Source: an uncultured Muribaculaceae bacterium (GTDB lineage: Bacteria > Bacteroidota > Bacteroidia > Bacteroidales > Muribaculaceae). Taken from it: a stretch of DNA of 64,000 bases. The notes under the pieces are model-generated. The model worked only from the letters and a program-made list of their open reading frames with translations, was not told the DNA's origin and searched no databases. The stretch covers positions 28,592 through 92,591 of the forward strand of contig CAKTOT010000002.1 of assembly GCA_934590135.1 (NCBI GenBank), given 5' to 3'. Of this stretch, positions 44,150 through 52,565 are shown in pieces (positions within the stretch are counted from its first letter, which is position 1; each line of letters starts with the position of its first letter). Both the position numbers and the translations under genes were made by a program.

Positions 44150-44440
44150 ATGGACAGAACATCAACTCGTGCGTGGCGACGCACTCAGAACAAACGCGTG
44201 TGGCGTAACCGTTTACGCACTATTTTTAGGGCATTCTCTCCAGCGTACCTTGAAGACCCCGCGACTGGAACGATGCGCGAAGCAAGGACATGGAAAGAGC
44301 TTCGCAAGGTGAAGTGGTGTCAGGTGTATCGTACCACCGGACAACCGTGTAGTTGCGAATTGTGTACCGGCGAACGATACAATCGCATCGGTTTCAAGAA
44401 AGACACCGAACGTGTCATAAGGGAAGAGCTCGAAATGTAA
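44150..44440 (+). CDS. Small basic protein with CSCELC motif
   Basis: 96 aa from ATG 44150; a GTG at 44144 is an alternative. It is strongly Arg/Lys-rich (TRAWRRTQNKRVWRNRLRT) with a C-terminal CSCELCTGERYNR, which could bind a metal or iron-sulfur centre or contact RNA. Similar short Arg-rich proteins ending in a CSCxxC motif are, as I recall, scattered through bacterial genomes without a known role. It lies alone, between divergent and convergent neighbours. Confidence 0.6.
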   Translation: MDRTSTRAWRRTQNKRVWRNRLRTIFRAFSPAYLEDPATGTMREARTWKELRKVKWCQVYRTTGQPCSCELCTGERYNRIGFKKDTERVIREELEM

Positions 44441-44579
44441 TGATCGGTATAATCTGCGGCCGATGTTTCGTTTAATAGCGTACATAGGTCGCAGATTGTC
44501 TATTCTGCAGTTCTGTTTTGTGTCTTTTGCCGGTGTGGCACAACTCGCCTCACGCGCTGCATATGAATCATCGTGGGAG

Positions 44580-45977
44580 TTACTTTCCGATGCAGAAGCG
44601 GGAGAAGATGGTGTTGAGGACTTCTTGGGAGGATATGCGGCCGGTGACGGCGGCGAGTGCTTCGATGCAGTCGCGCAGGGCAAAGGCGGCGATGTCGAGT
44701 GTGGCTCCGCCGGTAAGGGCTTCGTCGACGCGTCGGGCGGCAGCGAGTGCTTCGGCCAGAGCTTGGCGTTGCCGGATATTGGAAATCATGATGTCCGGGG
44801 CGCTGTCGGCGACTTCCTTGGCGTAGTATTCCAGTTCTTCGTATATGGGGCTGATGCCGTCTTCGGTGACGGTATTGACGGCCACAATGTCAATGTCGTC
44901 GGGTAGGGGGTCAAGCAGTGCTTCGACGCAGTCTTTGGCGTTGCAGATATCGTCTTTGCTGACTACCATAATGGTGTGAGCCGCGGGATTGGCTTGGCGG
45001 CGTAGTCGCGTGAGGTTGACGGCATGGCATCGTGCGTCTTCATCGCTGTCGGCGGGGCATAGCACGAGGGCTATGTCGGCTTTGCGCAGTGCTTCGGTAG
45101 CGCGGTCGATGCCTATGGCTTCGATGGTGTCGGCTTGTGCGCGGTCGCGTATACCGGCGGTGTCTTGCAGTCGGAAGGTGTAGGCGCCTATGGTGATGGT
45201 GTCTTCGATGATGTCGCGAGTGGTGCCGTGGATGTCGCTGACGATGGCGCGCTGGTCGCCTGTGAGGGCATTGAGTAGCGATGATTTGCCGGCGTTGGTG
45301 GCTCCGGCGATGGCTACGGTGAAGCCTTCGCGTATGGCGTTGCCGGCGGTGTAGCTGTCGTGTAGCTGCTGTATGTGTGTGATTATTTGTGTTATGGTGT
45401 CTTTGAGGCGCTTGCGTGAGGCAAATTCGACGTCTTCTTCCGAGAAATCAAGTTCGAGCTCGAGTAGGGCGTCCAGGTCTACAAGTTGGGCGCGTAAGCG
45501 GTCGAGACATTGGGATATTCCGCCGCGCATCTGCTTGACGGCGAGGTCGTGTGCTGCTTTGGATCGCGAGGCTATGAGGTCGGCGACGGCTTCGGCTTGT
45601 GCCAGGTCAAGGTTGCCGGCGGCGAAGGCTCGTCGGGTGTACTCGCCCGGCTCGGCGAGTCGTGCGCCGGCGGCGATGAGTGTTTCGATAAGACGCCTTT
45701 GGATGTACGTCGACCCGTGCACCGATATTTCGACGGTGTCTTCGCCTGTGTATGAGCGTGGTGCACGCATGACGGTTGTCAGTGCCTGATCAAGTGTGGA
45801 TCCGTCGGTGTCGATGATATCGCCTAAGTGTGCTGTGTGTGTGGCGACTTGCGCGAGGCTTCGGCCGCGCCAAATGCTGTCGACGATGGCTATGGCTTGC
45901 GGCCCGCTGACGCGGGCCACGGCAATGCCACCCACTCCCGGTGCGGTGGATATGGCGCATATTGTGTCTGTGTTCAT
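44580..45977 (-). CDS. mnmE: tRNA modification GTPase MnmE
   Basis: 465 aa. With MnmG it makes the 5-carboxymethylaminomethyl group on wobble uridine of several tRNAs. N-terminal tetrahydrofolate-binding domain (TICAISTAPGVGGIAVARVSG), helical middle, inserted G domain with GATNAGKSS (about 230) and DIHGTTRD switch, DTAG and a NxxD-like SKDD, and the canonical C-terminal CIGK. Full length. Last gene of the speA-truA-nuclease-mnmE run on the minus strand. Confidence 0.97.
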   Translation of the reverse strand: MNTDTICAISTAPGVGGIAVARVSGPQAIAIVDSIWRGRSLAQVATHTAHLGDIIDTDGSTLDQALTTVMRAPRSYTGEDTVEISVHGSTYIQRRLIETLIAAGARLAEPGEYTRRAFAAGNLDLAQAEAVADLIASRSKAAHDLAVKQMRGGISQCLDRLRAQLVDLDALLELELDFSEEDVEFASRKRLKDTITQIITHIQQLHDSYTAGNAIREGFTVAIAGATNAGKSSLLNALTGDQRAIVSDIHGTTRDIIEDTITIGAYTFRLQDTAGIRDRAQADTIEAIGIDRATEALRKADIALVLCPADSDEDARCHAVNLTRLRRQANPAAHTIMVVSKDDICNAKDCVEALLDPLPDDIDIVAVNTVTEDGISPIYEELEYYAKEVADSAPDIMISNIRQRQALAEALAAARRVDEALTGGATLDIAAFALRDCIEALAAVTGRISSQEVLNTIFSRFCIGK

Positions 45978-46011
45978 TGTCGTAGGGGCTTATGGCGATG
46001 CACGGCGATGC

Positions 46012-46863
46012 TCAGCGGCGTCGTTGCCATTGATTGAAGTTGTTTTGTGCTTCGACTTGTGCTTCGATGTCGTCGGGGAGTGCGGCAAAGAAGTCCATGC
46101 CGGTGATGCGTTCGACTTCGTCTATGGATGTGGCGGCGGTCTGCATTCCGCCGGGCTGTACGAGGCTGGACATGACAAAGGCGATGCCTCGCGGTGTTTC
46201 GGCGAAGGGCGCGAGTATCACCTTAAAGAATCGCTTGGGTACGGCGACTTTGGTCTCACCTATGGTCTCGGTAATTCGGTCCGTGAGTATGGGTCCGCAG
46301 ATGACGATGAGTGCGCTGTCGCGTGCGGCCCATCGGCGGGTAGCTTCCTCGAGCTTGCGCCATGGTCCGGTGTTGAGGTGCTGCGACTGGGGGCAAATAT
46401 TGGTGAGATAGAAGCAGGCGTCCATGGCTTGACGTGACCATTTCATATCGGCGGCCGGAGCCATGTGTCCGCGGTCGTATCCGCTGCGGCGGTAGTCTTC
46501 GGGCGTGGGGCATCCGACTACGGCTTCGTCGGTGCGGAAGTTGTTGGTGCGTTTGTACGGTCCGTCTACGTGGTCGCGTGTCAGCTCCCATGCCACGTAG
46601 TTGGGTATGTGCTTGTCGGAGTTGAAGTTGACGGTAAACCCCGGGTATTTGATTATTGCGCCGTCTTGTGTCGTTGGTATGGTGACGTTCAGCAGGGCGT
46701 CAATGTCGGTTGTCTCGATGACTTGGGCCTTGGCGGTGTTGTCTGTCTGGCAAGACTGCCACCATGCGAGGGTGGCGCCCACGAATACGAGCGCGTACAG
46801 CAGCCATTGTGCTCCGGGTATTCGACGACAGGATTTTTTGCGGCTATTTCGACGTTGTGTCAT
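46012..46863 (-). CDS. DNA/RNA non-specific endonuclease (NucA/NucB type)
   Basis: 283 aa from the ATG at 46863, which overlaps the truA stop by four bases. An upstream in-frame extension of 298 codons is an out-of-frame reading of truA. A basic N-terminus and one helix (about 20-37, ending WWQSC) anchor it or act as a lipoprotein signal. The beta-beta-alpha-metal catalytic motif is SGYDRGHMAPAAD (His is the general base), followed by NICPQSQHLN with the metal-binding Asn. It should degrade DNA and RNA outside the inner membrane, a second candidate nucleic-acid scavenger in this window. Confidence 0.92.
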   Translation of the reverse strand: MTQRRNSRKKSCRRIPGAQWLLYALVFVGATLAWWQSCQTDNTAKAQVIETTDIDALLNVTIPTTQDGAIIKYPGFTVNFNSDKHIPNYVAWELTRDHVDGPYKRTNNFRTDEAVVGCPTPEDYRRSGYDRGHMAPAADMKWSRQAMDACFYLTNICPQSQHLNTGPWRKLEEATRRWAARDSALIVICGPILTDRITETIGETKVAVPKRFFKVILAPFAETPRGIAFVMSSLVQPGGMQTAATSIDEVERITGMDFFAALPDDIEAQVEAQNNFNQWQRRR

Positions 46864-47627
46864 ATCTGAATTGTCTGATAATATGGGTATTCGATGTCCC
46901 AAAGGTATAGCGCGTGTGCGGGCATGGATGTGCCGGCGGCGCCTCGGTCCATGGCTGCGATGACTTCGGCTACGTGTTCGGGAGCGTACTTGTGGCGTCC
47001 GACGTCTACGAGTGTGCCCGTGACGGCGCGCACCATATTGCGAAGAAAACGGTCGGCGCGTATTTCCAGATACCATGACGTGGGCCCTTGTCGGACCATA
47101 CGGCAGACAGAAACGTCGCAAATGTTGGTCTTGGTGTCTGTATGCAGCTTGGAGAACGAGGTGAAATCTTTGCGCCCGACCACCAAGGCGGCAGCTCGGT
47201 TCATGGCTTCGAAGTCCAAGTCGGCGGGTGCACGCCACGACAGGTGGCGTATAAAGGGGTTCTCGGCCGTGTGCATCATGTATCTGTAGGTGCGTGCGGT
47301 GGCATCGAAGCGGGCGTGTGCATCGGCGTGTACCGCAGTGATGGCGTGTACGGCTATGGCCGGGCGGCATATTCCGCTCAGGGCTCCGTGCAGGCGACGC
47401 ATGGCGGCCGCGTCTTGTGCAAAGTCGTCGGGGATGTCGGCGTGAGCCACCATGGTGCGTGCGTGTACGCCTGTGTCGGTGCGTCCGGCGCCGGTCACCT
47501 TGATATGGGTATGCAGCACCATCTCGAAAGCCTGTTCGAGTGTCTCTTGGACACTGGGGCGGTCGGGCTGGATTTGCCATCCGTTGAATGGCGTTCCGTC
47601 GTATGACAGTTGTAGAAAAACTCGCAC
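46860..47627 (-). CDS. truA: tRNA pseudouridine synthase A
   Basis: 255 aa. It makes pseudouridine at positions 38-40 of the tRNA anticodon arm. The catalytic Asp lies in GAGRTDTGVHA (about residues 47-57), with RFDATARTY, FTSFSKLHTDT and FLRNMVRAVTGTL further on. It is 18 bp after speA and overlaps the nuclease gene. Confidence 0.97.
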   Translation of the reverse strand: MRVFLQLSYDGTPFNGWQIQPDRPSVQETLEQAFEMVLHTHIKVTGAGRTDTGVHARTMVAHADIPDDFAQDAAAMRRLHGALSGICRPAIAVHAITAVHADAHARFDATARTYRYMMHTAENPFIRHLSWRAPADLDFEAMNRAAALVVGRKDFTSFSKLHTDTKTNICDVSVCRMVRQGPTSWYLEIRADRFLRNMVRAVTGTLVDVGRHKYAPEHVAEVIAAMDRGAAGTSMPAHALYLWDIEYPYYQTIQI

Positions 47628-47645
47628 GGCGTATATCTATGAGAG

Positions 47646-49544
47646 TCAGTCTTTTTCGAGGTAGGTGTATCCGTACAGGCCCGAGCGGTAGGTGGATATG
47701 AAGTTGCGGCCTTCTTCGGCGGTGATGACGCCGCTCTTGACGGATGCCGATACCCATGACTCGACGTTGCGCACCAGCTTCTTAGCCGAGAATTGCACGT
47801 AATCGAGGACTTCGGCTACGGTCTCGCCGTCGATGATGCGGTCAATGTCGTAATGGTCGGGGTAGACGTTGATGTGCACGGCGTTGGTGTCGCCGAAGAG
47901 GTTGTGCATATCGCCTAAGATTTCCTGATAGGCACCCACGAGGAATACTCCGAGGTAGTATTTTTCGCCTTGTTTGATGGCGTGCACCGGCAGGGCACAC
48001 GACGGGTCGTGCAGGGTGATGAAATTGGCTATCTTGCCGTCGCTGTCGCAGGTGATGTCTTGTATGGTGCAGGTCTTGGTGGGTTTTTGGTCAAGGCGCT
48101 GGATGGGCATGATGGGGAACACCTGGTCGATGGCCCATGAGTCAGGTAGCGACTGGAATAGCGAAAAGTTGCAGAAGTACTTGTCAGGTAGCATCTTGGC
48201 AATGCCTCGTAGCTCCTCCGGCGGGTGCTTCATACCTGCAGCCATTTCGCCGACTTCGCGTGCGATGCTCCAGAATAGTTTTTCGACCTGGGCGCGTGTC
48301 TTCAGGTCGAGCACGCCCAGCGAGAAGCGGTCGAGTGCTTCTTCGCGTATCTGCAGCGCATCGTGCCATGACTCGTATAGCGACGGACCGTTGAGCTTGT
48401 CCCAGATGTCGTATAACTCTTTGGAAAGCTCGTGTGCGTCTTCGGGCAGGGTCTCGTCATCGTCCCATACGGGGAGGTTGGTGGTCTCGAGCACTTCGAA
48501 TATCAGTATTGAGTGGTGTGCCGTGAGCGAGCGGCCGCTCTCGGTGATGATATTGGGCTGCTTGAGATTGTTCTTTTCGCAGACATCCACCAAGGCGCTC
48601 ACCGAGTCGTTGGCGTATTCTTGTATGGAATAGTTCATTGAGCTTTCGCTCGAGGCCGAGCGTGTGCCGTCGTAATCGACGCCCAGTCCGCCGCCTATGT
48701 CCACGAAATCGATGTCAAATCCGGCTTGCGAAAGCTGGACATAGAACTGTGTGGCTTCGCGCAGGGCGTTTTTGATGCGTCGAATCTTGGTGATTTGACT
48801 GCCTATATGGAAGTGTATCAGCTTGAGGCATTCCTTCATGCCGCGTTCTTCGAGTATGCCCAGGGCTTCGAGCAATTCGGACGAATTGAGCCCGAATTTG
48901 CTCTGGTCGCCGCCGCTCTCGGCCCATTTGCCCGAGCCGGCGCTGGAGAGCTTGATACGTATGCCGATGTTGGGCCGCACGCCGAGACGCTCGGATATGT
49001 CGGCGATAAGCCGCAGTTCGTTCAGCTTTTCCACCACCAGGTATATACGGCGACCCATCTTTTGGGCCAGCAATGCCAACTCGATATAGCTCTCGTCCTT
49101 GTATCCGTTGCAGATTACCAGGGCATTGGCGTTGGTGTTGGTGGCCAAGACGGCGTGCAATTCGGGCTTGGATCCGGCTTCGAGGCCGATGTTGAATTTG
49201 GTGCCGTAGCACACAATTTCCTCCACGACTTGGCGCATTTGATTTACCTTGATGGGGTATATCATATAATTTTGTGCCGTGTATCCGTAGCGGGAGGCTG
49301 CTTCGCGGAAGCAGTTCGAAATTTTCTCGATACGGTTGTCCAAAATGTCCGGAAAGCGCAACAGTATGGGCGAGGTCAGGTCGCGTTCCTGTAGGCGATC
49401 CATCAATTCTTTAAGGTCCACCGGAAAATCTCCCGGGCGCGGCGTTACGGTCACATTGCCTTTTTCGTTGATGTCAAAATAGCTGCGGCCCCAGCCGCGT
49501 ATGTTGTACATTTCGGCGCTGTCATCGACGCGCCATTTGCGCAT
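47646..49544 (-). CDS. speA: Biosynthetic arginine decarboxylase
   Basis: 632 aa from ATG 49544 (MRKWRVDDSAEMYN); an ATG two codons upstream is equally possible. A PLP enzyme of fold type III that converts arginine to agmatine for polyamine synthesis. The PLP-lysine region YPIKVNQMRQVVE (about 100), HFHIGSQI, DIGGGLGVDYDGT and ESGRSLTAHHS stretches are all in place, and the chain has the full family length. First gene of a run with truA, a nuclease gene and mnmE. Confidence 0.96.
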   Translation of the reverse strand: MRKWRVDDSAEMYNIRGWGRSYFDINEKGNVTVTPRPGDFPVDLKELMDRLQERDLTSPILLRFPDILDNRIEKISNCFREAASRYGYTAQNYMIYPIKVNQMRQVVEEIVCYGTKFNIGLEAGSKPELHAVLATNTNANALVICNGYKDESYIELALLAQKMGRRIYLVVEKLNELRLIADISERLGVRPNIGIRIKLSSAGSGKWAESGGDQSKFGLNSSELLEALGILEERGMKECLKLIHFHIGSQITKIRRIKNALREATQFYVQLSQAGFDIDFVDIGGGLGVDYDGTRSASSESSMNYSIQEYANDSVSALVDVCEKNNLKQPNIITESGRSLTAHHSILIFEVLETTNLPVWDDDETLPEDAHELSKELYDIWDKLNGPSLYESWHDALQIREEALDRFSLGVLDLKTRAQVEKLFWSIAREVGEMAAGMKHPPEELRGIAKMLPDKYFCNFSLFQSLPDSWAIDQVFPIMPIQRLDQKPTKTCTIQDITCDSDGKIANFITLHDPSCALPVHAIKQGEKYYLGVFLVGAYQEILGDMHNLFGDTNAVHINVYPDHYDIDRIIDGETVAEVLDYVQFSAKKLVRNVESWVSASVKSGVITAEEGRNFISTYRSGLYGYTYLEKD

Positions 49545-49658
49545 TGGCATATTCGTGGTCTCGTGTTAGGGTGGGTGGTGTGTAATGTAAGTGACGCGAA
49601 AACCCAAGGCGCGTCCGTCGGTACTATCGTGCCTCGGAACACCTCGTGCTTATCAGTG

Positions 49659-49666
49659 CAAAGTTA
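49659..49666 (-). promoter_or_regulatory. -7 promoter element of speA
   Basis: TAACTTTG on the minus strand, a full match to TAnnTTTG, about 115 bp before the start codon. Confidence 0.55.
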
Positions 49667-49820
49667 ACCAAAAAAAACGAGATGCAGCCGCTTCGGACTA
49701 TCGTATGTCAATATAAATATGCAAAAGTACACAGTATTGATGCGACGGACTTTTATATCGGGGTGGATACAGCATTTGCGGTCAAGTAAAAATTTTCTCG
49801 GCAAATTTTTTTGAAAAATA

Positions 49821-49852
49821 TTTGGTCGGTTCGCCGAAAGGTTGTACCTTTG
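49821..49852 (+). promoter_or_regulatory. Complete promoter of the tRNA-Lys gene
   Basis: TTTG at 49821-49824, 20-bp spacer, TACCTTTG at 49845-49852. Textbook Bacteroidota sigma-factor promoter 40 bp before the tRNA. Confidence 0.85.
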
Positions 49853-49891
49853 CAACCGCAAAGAGGGCAAAGCGATGCCCATCCGATGCAT

Positions 49892-49964
<73 letters not shown>

Positions 49965-49977
49965 CATAGATTGAAAG

Positions 49978-50023
49978 GAATTACAACACAGCGCCTTAGG
50001 CGTTGGATGTAATTCTTTTTTTT
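49978..50023 (+). terminator. Terminator after tRNA-Lys
   Basis: An 8-bp outer stem (49978-49985 with 50008-50015) with an inner GCGCC/GGCGT pairing, followed by a run of T. Confidence 0.85.
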
Positions 50024-50199
50024 GTGTATGGGAGTATGAGGCTGAGACTGAACTTAAATGAATGAAAAGGGACTCGAGTAGGCCGATCCTTTCACTCCAG
50101 CATCTGATTTTGTAGATATGACACACCTCGTCAGAGGAAAGCTCGTGTTCGACTACACATACAATTTGATATTTGACCCTATGTTCGTTGCTCTCCTCT

Positions 50200-50724
50200 T
50201 TACTTTTCGTCTAAATTTACGAAATAATCTATATCCTCTTTGATGATTTTTTTGAAATCATCATTGACTTCTTTCATAGTTCTCAGGCAAGAAGTGGCAT
50301 CCCGGAAGTCAGTCAAGGCTCGCGTATAGACAGCAAAAGCCCAACGAGCATTAGGATCCTTTCCCAGGTTTGTATAAGGCTCATCTTCAGATAGTCTTTT
50401 TTCGATTTTATCCTCATTCTCCCAGCCGTTCCAAGAATCATTTTGGGCATTATAATACATCATAAAAGCAAGAATCGGTCCGCTATCCTTAAAGTTATCT
50501 ATCCTCAATATCGAAACATGCCGTTTGTAGTCTTCTGTCATTATGCTGTATCGCAGCATTTGGTTTTCTACTGCTCCGACCGAATTCCCCTCATTATTGT
50601 TGTTTGACTTCTCTACATGTTCTTTGATGAATGAGATTATAGCTTCAATCTTTTTGTTGTAGGCAAAGAATAATTCCTTTGCAAGATTAACCTGTTTGAA
50701 TAATTCTATTTCGCGGTTTTCCAT
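50200..50724 (-). CDS. Unrecognised helical protein beside the nuclease gene
   Basis: 174 aa, mostly charged and probably helical (MENREIELFKQVNLAKELFF; NDDFKKIIKEDIDYFVNLDE), with no signal peptide or membrane segment and no motif I can name. A Trp/Asn-rich middle (NAQNDSWNGWENEDK) stands out. Codons are AT-rich, unlike flanking housekeeping genes, as in the nuclease gene it overlaps by 19 bp. The overlap implies coordinated expression and perhaps a shared complex or an antitoxin/inhibitor role; that is speculation. Confidence 0.7.
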   Translation of the reverse strand: MENREIELFKQVNLAKELFFAYNKKIEAIISFIKEHVEKSNNNNEGNSVGAVENQMLRYSIMTEDYKRHVSILRIDNFKDSGPILAFMMYYNAQNDSWNGWENEDKIEKRLSEDEPYTNLGKDPNARWAFAVYTRALTDFRDATSCLRTMKEVNDDFKKIIKEDIDYFVNLDEK

Positions 50725-51371
50725 TCTATTATGTTATCAAGATATGATTTTGCATCGATAAAGCTATACTCATCTATTTTAGACTTAAATTCAGATATAA
50801 AATTTGATAATGGGGAATAGCTTTTTATTCCAAGGAACTCAAAGGTCTTTAGCATTAAATCAATAATCCGTCCTTTATTCTTCTGGTTATTCACGGCACT
50901 ACAAAGTCTGCGCCATGAAGTCTGATATACATCTTCGTTTTCTTCGTTTTTACCGTTTTTGCCGCTGTTCCCATCTACTGCAATCAGATAAACTTTCTTT
51001 TTTTTGCTCGGATAGCCCTCTTTCTTATATGCTTCAAGCTCTGAATCCCATTGTTTGGGATCTTGAGGATTACTATCATTGCGTTTGGCCTCGATGATAA
51101 CATCAACATTGTCAAATTGGAATATTACATCCGGCTCAACGAATCTTGAGTGATCGGTCCCTTCGATTCCTTTCAAATGCGGCCAAAATCTCACATCCTT
51201 AAGGCTTTGGGGAGATTGGATACCAGTGGGTAATTCTGATGCCTCTCGGAAAATGTTCCATATTATATCCGGCGGCAGCAGGCTTAGAATCTCAAACACA
51301 GCGGAGGTCTTCATGTCCTCATATATTTCTGAGGGAGGAAGCTCTCGCTTTTGTGTATAATAATGGATCAT
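50706..51371 (-). CDS. PD-(D/E)XK nuclease-like protein next to the CRISPR array
   Basis: 221 aa from ATG 51371; a TTG two codons upstream is less likely. The fold signature reads EPDVIFQF, then VDVIIEAKRND: Glu-Pro-Asp, a ten-residue hairpin and Glu-x-Lys, the catalytic set of restriction-like nucleases. The N-terminus is helical and no specificity domain is obvious. AT-rich composition suggests transfer. The start codon is only 35 bp from the last CRISPR repeat on the leader-distal side, with a 10-bp palindrome (51376-51385) between them. It could act in defence, but no cas gene accompanies it here. Confidence 0.78.
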   Translation of the reverse strand: MIHYYTQKRELPPSEIYEDMKTSAVFEILSLLPPDIIWNIFREASELPTGIQSPQSLKDVRFWPHLKGIEGTDHSRFVEPDVIFQFDNVDVIIEAKRNDSNPQDPKQWDSELEAYKKEGYPSKKKKVYLIAVDGNSGKNGKNEENEDVYQTSWRRLCSAVNNQKNKGRIIDLMLKTFEFLGIKSYSPLSNFISEFKSKIDEYSFIDAKSYLDNIIEWKTAK

Positions 51372-51375
51372 ATTC

Positions 51376-51385
51376 AAAGCGCTTT
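51376..51385. promoter_or_regulatory. Palindrome between CRISPR array and nuclease gene
   Basis: AAAGCGCTTT, a perfect 10-bp palindrome, lies just before the nuclease start codon. Possible operator. Confidence 0.35.
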
Positions 51386-51406
51386 AAAGATGCTTTTATA
51401 AAAATG

Positions 51407-52183
51407 GTCTTAATCCTTGTTTTAGTGGAGGATGGTCTCGGAGACACAGTTTAGCAACGCCTACAACGCACTCCGTGAGGTCTTAATCCTTGTTTTAGTG
51501 GAGGATGGTCTCGGAGCCATAAGGCATAAAGAGGAGTGGGAAGCTCCTAAGTTCGTCTTAATCCTTGTTTTAGTGGAGGATGGTCTCGGAGTCACCCACC
51601 AACATTCGTACGATGCCTTCCAGGCATGGTCTTAATCCTTGTTTTAGTGGAGGATGGTCTCGGAGCTGGCAAGCACTTCAAAATAAAATGAGTATCCAGG
51701 GGGTCTTAATCCTTGTTTTAGTGGAGGATGGTCTCGGAGATCGCAGTTATACACTTTTTGCTATCCTCCTATGAGAAGTCTTAATCCTTGTTTTAGTGGA
51801 GGATGGTCTCGGAGGGATCCTAAAGCTAACATATCCCCCACCAATTTTAAGGTCTTAATCCTTGTTTTAGTGGAGGATGGTCTCGGAGTGTATGTCTCGC
51901 TTATTTATTAATAATTAACTTCAGAGTCTTAATCCTTGTTTTAGTGGAGGATGGTCTCGGAGATGGAAGCACTTCGTCTCTCACAACAACCTAGTGTGTG
52001 TCTTAATCCTTGTTTTAGTGGAGGATGGTCTCGGAGGGTCCAAAAGGGAGCGACTCGGAAAAGACCTATACGTCTTAATCCTTGTTTTAGTGGAGGATGG
52101 TCTCGGAGATTCATGTGTTTAATAGTTTTACTCATGACCATATTCCGTCTTAATCCTTGTTTTAGTGGAGGATGGTCTCGGAG
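51407..52183 (-). CRISPR. CRISPR array, 11 repeats and 10 spacers, no cas genes nearby
   Basis: Eleven repeats of 37 bp, identical as far as I can read, begin at 51407, 51480, 51555, 51629, 51703, 51778, 51852, 51926, 52000, 52072 and 52147. Spacers are 35-38 bp and all different. On the plus strand the repeat starts GTCTTAATCC and ends GGTCTCGGAG. Read on the minus strand it ends AAGGATTAAGAC, resembling the 3' end that gives 5' handles in Cas6-processed (type I or III) systems. That, a minus-strand -7 element at 52291-52298 and a non-coding stretch on the 52184 side argue for minus-strand transcription. Flanking genes are tRNA/speA and PFOR, so any cas genes lie elsewhere or are lost. Confidence 0.95.
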
Positions 52184-52290
52184 AGCAACTTTTGGAACTG
52201 ACTGTCAGCGAGACCGTTGTAGCGAATTTTTTAGTTTCGTTAACGTTTGGAGACCAAAAATATGTACCTTTTCGGGTGTTATCACGGATG
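52184..52290 (-). promoter_or_regulatory. Probable CRISPR leader
   Basis: An AT-rich non-coding stretch directly beside repeat 52147-52183, between it and the minus-strand -7 element. It is the expected place for the leader and for new spacer insertion. Confidence 0.5.
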
Positions 52291-52298
52291 CAAATTTA
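52291..52298 (-). promoter_or_regulatory. -7 element reading into the CRISPR array
   Basis: TAAATTTG on the minus strand matches TAnnTTTG 8 of 8, about 108 bp before the first repeat in that direction. No -33 TTTG at the right spacing. Confidence 0.5.
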
Positions 52299-52498
52299 CG
52301 AATTTTAGATGAGTAACACCATACTTTACAGGATTATTTTCGATGTTTTTTGCTGAAAGATTGGATAGGAAGGGATAGGTATTTTCATGCAGTGTGAGTA
52401 TGAGGTGCTCGGGTTTCGCTTGATGTGTTGGGGCGTTTGCAGGTGACGGCGATGTTGCCGCCGTTGATGCCCGAGCGAGTTGTGTGTCTTATTGGGGG

Positions 52499-52549
52499 GA
52501 TAAAGAAAACAGCCCTCGCCTATCATCGGCGAGGGCTGTTTTCTTTATC
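52499..52549. terminator. Perfect 22-bp hairpin terminator of the PFOR gene
   Basis: 52499-52520 pairs without mismatch with 52528-52549 around a 7-base loop. The stem ends in A-rich/T-rich arms, so it can stop transcription from either side, separating PFOR from the CRISPR region. Confidence 0.85.
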
Positions 52550-52565
52550 GGGGAAACCTATGCGG

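Noticed and set aside
46864..47757. N-terminal 298-codon extension of the DNA/RNA nuclease reading frame
   Set aside because: It is Arg/His/Pro-rich out-of-frame reading of truA. The true nuclease starts at 46863 with a normal membrane anchor.
51432..52316. Short ORFs with repeated LILVLVEDGLG-like peptides
   Set aside because: They are translations of the CRISPR repeats, not proteins.
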